DNA of 64,000 nt from Streptomyces polyasparticus (lineage in GTDB: Bacteria; Actinomycetota; Actinomycetes; Streptomycetales; Streptomycetaceae): NCBI RefSeq assembly GCF_014493765.1, contig NZ_JACTVJ010000005.1, forward strand, positions 558,001-622,000, given 5' to 3'. The position numbers and the translations under genes are program-made. This document shows positions 26,011 through 33,639 of this stretch, in pieces. Every line of letters starts with the position of its first letter. The first letter of the stretch is position 1. Below the pieces are notes generated by a model. It made no database searches. It had not been told where the DNA came from and saw only the letters and a list, made by a program, of their open reading frames with translations.

Positions 26011-26690
26011 CAATGTGCTTTCGGCTGGACGGCAGGGGCTTCGCTGGGGCGGACGATGACGTATCCCTCCCCTTCCAGTTTGAGCTGTACGGCTTCTCCC
26101 GAACCGCCGCGCACCATCGAGCCGAGGCTCTGCGAGCGCTGCAGGGACGTGTGCAGGGAGGAGTTCCAGCCGACCACGGCGTCGGTGTCCACGAAGACCG
26201 GGGCCTGCGGTGTGACGGGGATGACGATCGGCTCGCCCTCGCAGATCACGCCGAGCTTGCCGTGTCCGGTGAAGACGCTGTTGAACAGACCGCCCCCGGC
26301 GATCCCCGCCCCCTTCACGGTCTTGATCTCGTACGAGAGCGTCGGGTCGAAGCACAGGACGTTGCGCCCGTTGATGGTGAGCGCGTCCCCCGGTTCGATG
26401 TCGACGACGAAGCAGTTGGCGGCCTGCTGCGCGAACCAGACCTCACCCTGGCCGCGCACCGCCATCAGCGGCAGCCCCTCGCCTGTGACGGCCCGCTTGA
26501 GCAGCCCGCCTATCCCGCCCTGCCCCTTGTGCTCGAACTGCAGACTTCCGCGGTAGGCGACCATGGCGCCCTGGCGGGCGAACATCTCACCGTTGACCAC
26601 GTACTTGATCGACTTGGAGTTCTGCAGGCTCATCCCCGGCACGGTGGCCGGCTGAGCCATGTGCTGCGTGGCAAAGAGGTCGCTCTTCAT
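26010..26690 (-). CDS. AIM24 family protein
   Basis: Protein of 226 aa with the Gly-rich AIM24/TIGR00266 beta-barrel pattern: NGEMFARQGAMVAYRGSLQFEHKG, GEVWFAQQAANCFVVDIEPGDALTINGRNVLCFDPT and the terminal GEGYVIVRPSE. The family is related to mitochondrial AIM24 and tryptophan-RNA attenuation-like folds; molecular role is unknown. ATG 26690 with CAGGA ten bases upstream. First gene of the operon with the two ABC genes, which suggests but does not prove a link to that transporter. Confidence 0.88.
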   Translation of the reverse strand: MKSDLFATQHMAQPATVPGMSLQNSKSIKYVVNGEMFARQGAMVAYRGSLQFEHKGQGGIGGLLKRAVTGEGLPLMAVRGQGEVWFAQQAANCFVVDIEPGDALTINGRNVLCFDPTLSYEIKTVKGAGIAGGGLFNSVFTGHGKLGVICEGEPIVIPVTPQAPVFVDTDAVVGWNSSLHTSLQRSQSLGSMVRGGSGEAVQLKLEGEGYVIVRPSEAPAVQPKAH

Positions 26691-26803
26691 GCTGTGCATC
26701 CTGGCGTGCGGTCCCGACGACGCCAAGAGACCAAGGGCCAAGGGCGGACGTACTTTCGTATACGGCCGGATCGCGCCCGTGCCGCCTTTGGCAGACTGGG
26801 CGG

Positions 26804-27625
26804 GTGAGCAGCGAGAACCCCAGCAGCGCCCCGGCCACCGGCACCTCCCAGGACCCCGGCGGTGCCCCGGCCACCAGCACCTCCCAGGAGCCCGGCGGTG
26901 CCCCGGTCCCGGACAGCCCCTTCCAGCACGAGAACGTGTCGCGGGACGAGGCCCCTCAGTTCGTCCTCCCCCTCGTCGTCCGCCTGGAGAAGACCGCTCC
27001 CCCGGCGCGCACCGACGCCCTGGAGACGGCGGCCCGTGCGGTGCTCGTGATGCTCAGTGATCCGCGCTCGGTCGGCGACGGGGAGTGGGCGCAGGCGATG
27101 TCGGACTGGCAGGACGCGCGGATCCGCAAGGTGGTCCGGCGCGCTCGGGGCGGCGAGTGGCGCAAGGCCTCGGCCCTGCCCGGCATCACGGTCACCGGCA
27201 AGTCCGCCGAGGTCCGCGTCTTCCCGCCGGTCCCTCTGGACGGCTGGCCCAAGGAGCTCGCCAAGCTCCAGGTCTCGGGCACGGAACTCGACGACCCCGA
27301 GCAGCCGCCCGCGCCCGACCCGGCCGCCCCGGTCCTGTGGATGAGCCCCGATGTCGACATGTCGGCGGGCAAGGCGATGGCGCAGGCGGGCCACGGCGCC
27401 CAACTGGCCTGGTGGGAACTGTCCGACGCCGACCGCGACGCATGGCGCGAGGCGGGCTTCCCGCTCGCGGTCCGCACGGCGACGCCCGAGCGATGGGCGG
27501 CCCTGACGACGAGCGGCCTCCCGGTCGTCCGCGACGCGGGCTTCACGGAGATCGCCCCGGGCTCGTGCACGGTCGTCTCCGAGGGCGGTCTGCACTACTG
27601 CCCCATCGGACGGCTGCAGAAGTAG
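26804..27625 (+). CDS. Peptidyl-tRNA hydrolase PTH2-like protein
   Basis: Protein of 273 aa. Residues 1-45 are a low-complexity tail with repeated TSQDPGGAPA-type units. The C-terminal half holds the PTH2-fold signature VDMSAGKAMAQAGHGAQLAWW, corresponding to the KGKxAAQxxHA motif of archaeal/eukaryotic-type peptidyl-tRNA hydrolases. Streptomyces also have classical Pth, so this may be an accessory or repurposed enzyme. GTG 26804 lacks a good Shine-Dalgarno and could be leaderless. Divergent from the AIM24 operon. Confidence 0.8.
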   Translation: MSSENPSSAPATGTSQDPGGAPATSTSQEPGGAPVPDSPFQHENVSRDEAPQFVLPLVVRLEKTAPPARTDALETAARAVLVMLSDPRSVGDGEWAQAMSDWQDARIRKVVRRARGGEWRKASALPGITVTGKSAEVRVFPPVPLDGWPKELAKLQVSGTELDDPEQPPAPDPAAPVLWMSPDVDMSAGKAMAQAGHGAQLAWWELSDADRDAWREAGFPLAVRTATPERWAALTTSGLPVVRDAGFTEIAPGSCTVVSEGGLHYCPIGRLQK

Positions 27626-27818
27626 CCGCTCGCCCCGCCCCTGCCCACCGCTCCCACCGCTCCCACCGCCGCACGCCCTAGGTCCAACGGCGGAGGCCGG
27701 TCCCGACCTTCCGGTGAGGTGGTCCGTACGGCACGGAGGCTAGGTTCGTGAGGGTGGCTGCCGCGCATACGGAAGCGGGCGCAGGCAGCCGCACCGGAAC
27801 ACGTACGAGAGGTGCGGG

Positions 27819-28679
27819 ATGAACAGCGGGGACGCAGTGGCATTGGTATGGCAGGGCGGGGAACTGGACCTCGAGGCCTATCTGGAGCGGATCGGGTTCG
27901 ACGGTCCGCGCGAGCCGACCCTGGAGACCCTCGCCCGGCTCCAGCGCGCCCACACCACCTCGATCCCCTTCGAGAACGTGCACGCCGTCCGGGGCGTCCC
28001 CCTGCCTCTCGACCTCGCCTCGGTCCAGGAACGCCTGGTGCGCCGGCGCCGCGGCGGCTACTGCTTCGAACACGTCCTGCTCTTCGCCGCCGCGCTGGAG
28101 CGGCTCGGGTTCGACTTCACGGGGATCACCGGGCGCGTCACGATCGACCCGTCCAAGGTCACGCCGGCCACGCACGCCATGGTCGTGGTCCGCTTCCCCG
28201 GCGACGCGCGCCTCCGGCTGTGCGACGTGGGCTTCGGCAGCGGCCCGACCGCCCCGATCGAACTCGCCGACGGCGCGACCCTGGAGGCCGACGGCTGGCA
28301 CTACCGCCTCCTGCGCAGGACCGGGCCGCTGACCGACGTCTGGTCACTGCAACAGCGCGGCGCCGACGGCTGGTTCGAGCGCAACACCTTCGTCCCCGTG
28401 CAGCAGTACCCGATCGACTACCGCGTCGGCAGCCACTACGTCGGCACGCACCCGCGCTCGCCGTTCGTCACCCGCCTGTTCGCCCAGCGCTTCACCGGCC
28501 CCGAGCACCACCAGCTCGACGGCACCACCTGGAAGACCCACACCCCCGACGGCATCACGGTGGAGAAGGACATCGAGCCGTCCCGGCTCGGCACACTCCT
28601 CACGGACACCTTCGACCTCACCCTGACCGAGGACGAACTGGCCGCCGTCCTGGGCCAGTCCGCGCCCGGCCACGTCTGA
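27819..28679 (+). CDS. Arylamine N-acetyltransferase
   Basis: Acetyl-CoA-dependent acetyltransferase of the NAT family, 286 aa, cytoplasmic. The catalytic triad is complete: C82 in RRGGYCFEH, H119 in ATHAMVVV, D136 in CDVGFGSGP. The N-terminal PFENVHA segment also matches. Physiological role may be detoxification of arylamines or a step in secondary metabolism; no biosynthetic genes adjoin. ATG 27819 with GAGAGG upstream. Confidence 0.95.
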   Translation: MNSGDAVALVWQGGELDLEAYLERIGFDGPREPTLETLARLQRAHTTSIPFENVHAVRGVPLPLDLASVQERLVRRRRGGYCFEHVLLFAAALERLGFDFTGITGRVTIDPSKVTPATHAMVVVRFPGDARLRLCDVGFGSGPTAPIELADGATLEADGWHYRLLRRTGPLTDVWSLQQRGADGWFERNTFVPVQQYPIDYRVGSHYVGTHPRSPFVTRLFAQRFTGPEHHQLDGTTWKTHTPDGITVEKDIEPSRLGTLLTDTFDLTLTEDELAAVLGQSAPGHV

Positions 28680-28763
28680 GAGTCCGTCTCCGGCACCGTC
28701 CCTCGCACCCCTCGCGCGGCGAATTCGCTGGTCGGCTCGACGGTCATCGGCGATGCTGCCCCA

Positions 28764-29327
28764 ATGATCGACCGGGAAACCGCGGTACGCATCGTCGAGG
28801 ACGAGCTGGTCCGCGAGCACCAGTTCCAGGCCGGGCTCGGCATCGACTCCGCGCCCGTCGCGGTGCTGCGCGTCGCCGAGCACGAACTCGTGTGGAAGGT
28901 CTACGTCCAGTCCGTGGAGTACCTCCGCACACGGGACATGCGCAGCATGCTGGTCGGCCACGGGCCGTATCTGGTGGACCGCGTGGACGGCGGCCTGCAT
29001 GAGATCGGTGCCGTCGCCGAGCGGACCGGGGAATGGGAGCCGGACTACCGCGCGCGCATCCGCGGCATTCCCGTGCGCACAGCGGTGGACGATCTGCATG
29101 ACGAGGTGCGGGAGACCGCCGGACTGCACGGGCGTCTGCAGGCCGCGCGGATGCTTCGGGGGCGCCTGCGGGGCCTTTCCCCGGCCCAAGCCCTCCGTTA
29201 TGCGGACGGGCTGCTCGGCGGGCGGGCGCCGCGGGAGTTCGTGACCGTGGCCCTGGCCCAACTCGTCGTACCCATCAACCCTCTGGTCACCGCCCGCACC
29301 ATCCACCCCGGCGGCACGGCGACCTGA
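28764..29327 (+). CDS. YrhB/Imm35-type protein
   Basis: Protein of 187 aa. Its N-terminal 80 residues match the YrhB/Imm35 immunity-protein pattern: helical start (AVRIVEDELVRE), VWKVYVQSVEYLRTRD and GPYLVDRVDGGLHEIGA. The remaining 100 residues are a helical extension. Imm35 proteins neutralise polymorphic toxins in some systems, but no toxin gene is adjacent, so this is an orphan or repurposed domain. The ATG at 28764 has no Shine-Dalgarno; GATGCT six bases upstream may be a -10 for leaderless transcription. Confidence 0.75.
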   Translation: MIDRETAVRIVEDELVREHQFQAGLGIDSAPVAVLRVAEHELVWKVYVQSVEYLRTRDMRSMLVGHGPYLVDRVDGGLHEIGAVAERTGEWEPDYRARIRGIPVRTAVDDLHDEVRETAGLHGRLQAARMLRGRLRGLSPAQALRYADGLLGGRAPREFVTVALAQLVVPINPLVTARTIHPGGTAT

Positions 29328-29426
29328 CTCAGGCGCCCGGGAGCGCGCTCGCCCGCACCGCCTCCCCCGCCCGCGCGGTGCGCCTATGCTTCCAGGAAGG
29401 CACGCACCCAGGAGGAACAACCGCAG

Positions 29427-30077
29427 GTGACCGCAGCAGCCAAAGGGGTCGACGGGCGGGTCGAGCGAGGGAATCGCACCCGGCGCCTCGTCCTGCGCCA
29501 CACCGTCGACATCGCCTCCGTCGAAGGACTCGAAGCGCTGTCGGTGGGGCGGATCGCCACCGAGCTCGGGCTCAGCAAGAGCGGGGTGTTCGCGCTGTTC
29601 GGCTCCAAGGAGGAGCTGCAGCTCGCCACGATCCGGGCCGCCGGACGGATCTACAGCGACGAGGTCCTCGCCCCGGTCGCCGACCTGCCCGCCGGCGTGG
29701 GCAAGGTGGCGCGGCTGTGCGCGGAGTGGCTGCGGTACTCGCAGGGCCGGGTGTTTCCCGGAGGGTGTTTCTTCTACGCGGTGATGGCCGAGTTCGACGC
29801 ACGCCAGGGCCCCGTACACGACGCCGTCGTGAGGTCGCTCGACCACTGGATGGCCTACGTGGAGCAACTGGTCGCCGAGGCGCAGACCGCCGGGGAGATC
29901 GACCCGGGCATCGACCCCGCTCAGCTGGCCTTCGAGCTCGTGGCGCTGCAGGAGGCGGCCAACGCCCACTCGCTCCTCACCGGCGCCTCCACTCCGTACG
30001 ACCGTGCGCGCACCGGGATCGTGTCCCGGCTGCGCGCGGCCGCGACGAATGCGGATCGTGTGCCTCAAATCTCCTGA
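29427..30077 (+). CDS. TetR family transcriptional regulator
   Basis: Transcriptional repressor, 216 aa. An N-terminal helix-turn-helix (about 20-66) reads VEGLEALSVGRIATELGLSKSGVFALFGSKEELQLATI. The C-terminal domain (FFYAVMAEFDARQGPVHDAV) is the TetR_C_6/YcdC-like type. GTG start 29427 with GGAGG eleven bases upstream. Two palindromes centred on GACCGGTC lie downstream in front of the next transcription units (30145 and 31327), and this regulator is the natural candidate to bind them. A weak hairpin (30105-30130) follows the gene. Confidence 0.93.
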   Translation: MTAAAKGVDGRVERGNRTRRLVLRHTVDIASVEGLEALSVGRIATELGLSKSGVFALFGSKEELQLATIRAAGRIYSDEVLAPVADLPAGVGKVARLCAEWLRYSQGRVFPGGCFFYAVMAEFDARQGPVHDAVVRSLDHWMAYVEQLVAEAQTAGEIDPGIDPAQLAFELVALQEAANAHSLLTGASTPYDRARTGIVSRLRAAATNADRVPQIS

Positions 30078-30144
30078 TACGCCCGGGTGTTGGGGCTCTC
30101 TCGAAGCCTTCAGCAAGGTTCTCGAAGGCTGAAAAAGAAGTAGC

Positions 30145-30156
30145 ACGACCGGTCGT
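30145..30156. promoter_or_regulatory. TetR-type operator palindrome
   Basis: ACGACCGGTCGT is a perfect 12-bp palindrome 20 bases before the start at 30176, next to the AT-rich TTTAGTTTTAAG. It matches the sort of site bound by TetR regulators and probably controls the 30176-31275 pair. Confidence 0.65.
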
Positions 30157-30175
30157 TTAGTTTTAAGCTCGGCGC

Positions 30176-30655
30176 ATGGAGACCACCCGAGCGTCCCGAC
30201 CACCCCGTCTGCTGCGCACCCGCTGGAAGCACGGTCCCGTCCCCCTGACCCTGTGCGGCGCCCACGTGAGCGTCACCGAGTTCACCGCCGGGACCCGGGC
30301 GCACGCCGCCGCCGTCGCCCTCGCCGGACTGCGTCTGCGCCGCACCTGGCCGACGACACCGGGCGCGCTCGGCATGTGGCTCTGGGCCGACCTCGCCGGC
30401 CGGCGGTCCGGCTCCGTATCCGTGTGGCGCGACGACATCGCGCTCAAGGAGTTCGTGGGCCGCCCCGACCACATCGAGACCGTCCGGGCCCACCGGGGGC
30501 GCGGCGCCCTGCGCGCCACCTCCTGGGCGCTGGAGGACTTCGAGCCGGACGAGGTGTGGACCCGGGCCCACGCACTGCTGACCGGCGCCGCCCCCTGGCC
30601 CCTCATCGGCACAACTCCCGCGCTCCACACCCCCGTTCACCTGGAGGAAGCGTGA
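30176..30655 (+). CDS. Conserved protein with antibiotic-monooxygenase-like (ABM) fold features
   Basis: Protein of 159 aa with no signal peptide. The middle region (LGMWLWADLAGRRSGSVSVWRDDIALKEFVGRPDHIETVRAHRGRG) has the strand-helix pattern and W-x-D/E..FV.RPDH spacing of dimeric alpha/beta-barrel DUF3291/ABM-like proteins, which often work in redox or monooxygenase chemistry. I cannot assign a reaction. Its stop overlaps the next start (GTGA), so it is translated with the TIGR03086 protein, behind the TetR-type palindrome. Confidence 0.75.
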   Translation: METTRASRPPRLLRTRWKHGPVPLTLCGAHVSVTEFTAGTRAHAAAVALAGLRLRRTWPTTPGALGMWLWADLAGRRSGSVSVWRDDIALKEFVGRPDHIETVRAHRGRGALRATSWALEDFEPDEVWTRAHALLTGAAPWPLIGTTPALHTPVHLEEA

Positions 30656-31275
30656 CGACCCACAACCGGCTGCCCGACTACGTCGAGCTCGACCGCCTCG
30701 CCGTACAGGAGACACTGCGACTTGTCCGTATGACGGACGACAAGGACTGGGACCGTCCCACCCCCTGCACCGACTGGACGGTCCGCGATCTGGTCGCCCA
30801 CATGACGGCCGAGAACAACGGCTACGCGGCCGCCGCACGGGGCGAAGGCGGACTGCCCGCGCACTGGCGGGTGCCGGCGGCCTTCGGCACGGATCCGGTG
30901 CGCGCGCACGGGGAATCGGTGGCCGCACTCATCGTGCCGTTCGCCGAACACGGCGGCGGGGAGCGGCCGTTCACCCTTCCCCTGCTCGGCGGCGCCTTCC
31001 CGGCCCGCGTCGCCGTATCCTTCCATCTGCTCGACTCCGCGGTGCACGCGTGGGACCTGGCGGCCGCCCTCGGCAGCACGCCCCGGCTGCCGTCCGCCGT
31101 GGGCGAGGCGGCGCTGCGCATCGCCCGCCGGATCCCCGACGAGGGCCGGGCCCCGTTCTTCGGGCCCGCGCTGCGGCCGCCCGAGGACGCCGACCCGTTC
31201 ACCGCGACCCTGAACCTGCTCGGCCGCGACCCTCACTGGTCACCGGACGACCAGGAACCGCCACGGTCACTCTGA
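30652..31275 (+). CDS. TIGR03086 family DinB-like metal-binding protein
   Basis: Protein of 207 aa of the mycothiol-dependent maleylpyruvate-isomerase/DinB superfamily. Key features: DRPTPCTDWTVRDLVAHM (first metal His and the TxCxxWxVxD motif) and SFHLLDSAVHAWDLAAALG with two further histidines for the divalent metal. Likely a mycothiol- or thiol-dependent transferase or isomerase of unknown substrate. GTG 30652 with GGAGGAAGC upstream and a four-base overlap with the preceding gene. Confidence 0.88.
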   Translation: MTTHNRLPDYVELDRLAVQETLRLVRMTDDKDWDRPTPCTDWTVRDLVAHMTAENNGYAAAARGEGGLPAHWRVPAAFGTDPVRAHGESVAALIVPFAEHGGGERPFTLPLLGGAFPARVAVSFHLLDSAVHAWDLAAALGSTPRLPSAVGEAALRIARRIPDEGRAPFFGPALRPPEDADPFTATLNLLGRDPHWSPDDQEPPRSL

Positions 31276-31326
31276 ACACAACATCCCGGCATTGCGTATC
31301 TCTCAATACTTCCAACTCGGTTGAAC

Positions 31327-31334
31327 GACCGGTC
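31327..31334. promoter_or_regulatory. Second GACCGGTC palindrome
   Basis: The core GACCGGTC (flanked AAC...AGT) repeats the operator core seen at 30145-30156 and lies 50 bases before the DUF4142 gene. It may be a second, weaker site of the same TetR regulator. Confidence 0.5.
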
Positions 31335-31384
31335 AGTTGGCGGTTGGTTCGTGCGGGAACGACGCACTACCCCGGGAGGCACCC

Positions 31385-32158
31385 TTGCTGCGACGCGTCA
31401 ACGGAACAGCCCTCATCATCGCGGCGCTCGTGGCCACGCTCGGCGCGCTCGCCTTTCCGGTCTGGTCGTACGCGGACCGCTCGGGCACCGGACAGGCCAA
31501 TGTCGACGCCGGTACGGTCGCCACGCAGTGGGGGCCGCTGACCGCGACCGACCGTGACTTCATAGTGAAGGTCCGGCTGGCAGGGCTGTGGGAACTGCCC
31601 GCCGGACAGCAGGCCATCGAGCGCGCGCCGACCGAGTCGATCAAGGAGTGCGGCGACCATCTCGTGGTCGGCCACACCGATCTCGACCGGCGGGTGCGCT
31701 CCGTGGCGGCGCAGCTGGCCATCGAGCTGCCCAACCAGCCCAACGAGCAGCAGCAGGGCTGGCTGAAGGAGCTGACGGACGCCGAAGGGGTGGAGTACGA
31801 GCGGAAGTTCGCGAATCTGCTGCGCAATGCGCACGGCAAGGTCTTCGCCCTGATCGCCGAGGTACGGCACACCACGCGCAACACCCTCGTACGGCAGCTC
31901 GCGACCGACGCGAACCAGACCGTGCTCGACCACATCACCATGCTGGAACGCACCGGCCGCGTCGACTTCGACGGCATCGCCGACGAGGCCGCAGGCAAGC
32001 TCACCGCGAGCCCGACCGGCCCCCCGCCGCCCTCCGACGACCCGGTGCCGAGCGCGCCGCCGGTCTCACCGACCGCCGATGACAAGTCCTTCACGTCACG
32101 GCCGTCCGCTCCCGGCTCCGGAGACATCAACACCTCCCGCCCGGAGCCCGGGGACTGA
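31385..32158 (+). CDS. DUF4142 domain-containing exported protein
   Basis: Protein of 257 aa with an N-terminal signal or anchor (NGTALIIAALVATLGALAFPVWSYA), then a ferritin-like four-helix DUF4142 domain (LTATDRDFIVKVRLAGLWELPAGQQAIERA ... LLRNAHGKVFALIAEVRHTTRNTLVRQLA), and a Pro/Ser-rich tail. The TTG at 31385 is chosen because GGGAGG precedes it by five bases; no ATG or GTG fits. It is the gene just before the DUF692-TIGR04222 unit, same strand, 166-base gap, so it may or may not share a transcript. Confidence 0.85.
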   Translation: MLRRVNGTALIIAALVATLGALAFPVWSYADRSGTGQANVDAGTVATQWGPLTATDRDFIVKVRLAGLWELPAGQQAIERAPTESIKECGDHLVVGHTDLDRRVRSVAAQLAIELPNQPNEQQQGWLKELTDAEGVEYERKFANLLRNAHGKVFALIAEVRHTTRNTLVRQLATDANQTVLDHITMLERTGRVDFDGIADEAAGKLTASPTGPPPPSDDPVPSAPPVSPTADDKSFTSRPSAPGSGDINTSRPEPGD

Positions 32159-32324
32159 CCCCGCCCCGTACGGCGAGACCTCGCGGCGAAACCTCAAATC
32201 AAGCTCTGAACGTCCCCCTGAAGGGATTCACCGCCGCACGCCGGGGCCATGACACCTGCACAGCACAGCGTCGTGCTCCAGAAGGCCGGACAGGTGCAAG
32301 CCGCAGGAGCAAGGGGGGCGACAG

Positions 32325-33635
32325 ATGAAGACACTTCCAGTACTGGGTACGGGGATCGGCTGGCGACCGGAGATCGCCGAAGCCGTGGAACGGATGCCCG
32401 GGATCGACTGGGTGGAGGTGGTGGCGGAGAACACCTGCCCCGGCCATCTGCCCGACTCGCTCACACGGCTGCGCGAGCGCGGCGTGACCGTGGTCCCGCA
32501 CGGCGTCTCGCTCGGCCTCGGGGGCGCCGAGCGGCCCGACGCCGGCCGGCTCACCGCGCTCGCCGAGCGGGCCGAGGCCCTGGGCGCGCCGCTGGTCACC
32601 GAGCACATCGCGTTCGTACGGGCAGGAGGCGAGCGGACCGCGTCCACCACGCTGGAGGCCGGGCATCTGCTTCCGGTGCCGCGCACCTGGGACGCGCTCG
32701 ACGTGCTCTGCGAGAACGTACGGATCGCCCAGGACGCGCTGCCCGTTCCGCTCGCCCTGGAGAACATCGCCGCGCTCGTCGCCTGGCCCGGCGAGGAGCT
32801 CACCGAAGGGCAGTTCCTCACCGAGCTCGTGGAGCGCACGGGCGTACGGCTGCTCATCGACGTGGCCAATCTGCACACCAACCACGTCAACCGCGGCGAG
32901 GACCCTGCGAAGGCCCTGTCCGAGCTGCCGGTCGAGGCCATCGCGTACGTGCACGTCGCCGGCGGCTTCGAGCGGGACGGCGTCTGGCACGACAGCCACG
33001 CGCACCCGGTGCCGCAGCCGGTGCTCGACATCCTGGCCGACCTCGCCTCCCGCGTGACCCCGCCCGGTGTGCTCCTGGAGCGCGACGAGCACTTCCCCGA
33101 GCCCGCGGAGCTGGAGCGCGAGCTCGACGCGATCCGCGAGACGGTACGGGTCAACCGCCCTGCCGCACCCGTCACTTCGGAGCCGCCGCGGCCCGCCGCA
33201 CCGACCGGCGCGTCCACCGAACCGGCCCGCGACCGCCTCGCGCTCGCCCAGACCTCGCTGCTTTCGGCCCTGGTCGCCGGGACCCCGGCGCCCGAAGGCT
33301 TCGACCGGCAGCGGCTCGCCGTGCAGAGCCGGGCGCTGATCGGCAAGCGGGCGGACGTGGTCGCGAAGGTCGCGCCCGAACTCCCGGTGATCCTCGGCGA
33401 CATCTACCGGCCCGCGTTCGTCTCGTACGCGCAAAGGCGGCCCATGACCAACGGCTACCGCCATGACGCGCTCGACTTCACCGAGCACCTGCTCGCGGCC
33501 GGAAAGCCCGAAGACCCGGACGCACGCCGTGCGTTGACCGACTGGTGGCTGGACCGCGTCGGCCCGAAGCCGCTGTCTCAGCGTCCTGTGGCACGGATCG
33601 CGCGCCGTGTACGACTCGCTCTGGGAAGGGGCTGA
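32325..33635 (+). CDS. DUF692 (MNIO) multinuclear iron enzyme fused to DUF2063-like domain
   Basis: Protein of 436 aa. Residues 1-275 form the DUF692/MbnB-like TIM barrel of multinuclear non-haem iron-dependent oxidative enzymes, which modify Cys or Asp residues of ribosomal peptides in known members. Candidate metal ligands are all present: H59 (VPHGVSL), E93/H94, E146 (ALENIA), D179/N182/H184 (LLIDVANLH), H210, H222/D223/H225, E252. Residues about 303-400 ([13 protein letters not shown] ... [29 protein letters not shown]) resemble DUF2063, the partner-protein family found beside BufB/HvfB enzymes, here fused. ATG 32325. Four bases before the TIGR04222 gene, hence coupled to its likely substrate. 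Confidence 0.9.
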   Translation: MKTLPVLGTGIGWRPEIAEAVERMPGIDWVEVVAENTCPGHLPDSLTRLRERGVTVVPHGVSLGLGGAERPDAGRLTALAERAEALGAPLVTEHIAFVRAGGERTASTTLEAGHLLPVPRTWDALDVLCENVRIAQDALPVPLALENIAALVAWPGEELTEGQFLTELVERTGVRLLIDVANLHTNHVNRGEDPAKALSELPVEAIAYVHVAGGFERDGVWHDSHAHPVPQPVLDILADLASRVTPPGVLLERDEHFPEPAELERELDAIRETVRVNRPAAPVTSEPPRPAAPTGASTEPARDRLALAQTSLLSALVAGTPAPEGFDRQRLAVQSRALIGKRADVVAKVAPELPVILGDIYRPAFVSYAQRRPMTNGYRHDALDFTEHLLAAGKPEDPDARRALTDWWLDRVGPKPLSQRPVARIARRVRLALGRG

Positions 33636-33639
33636 CCGC

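Noticed and set aside
31337-31384. Upstream TTG start for the DUF4142 gene
   Set aside because: It would place translation start inside the regulatory palindrome region; the TTG at 31385 has GGGAGG at correct distance.
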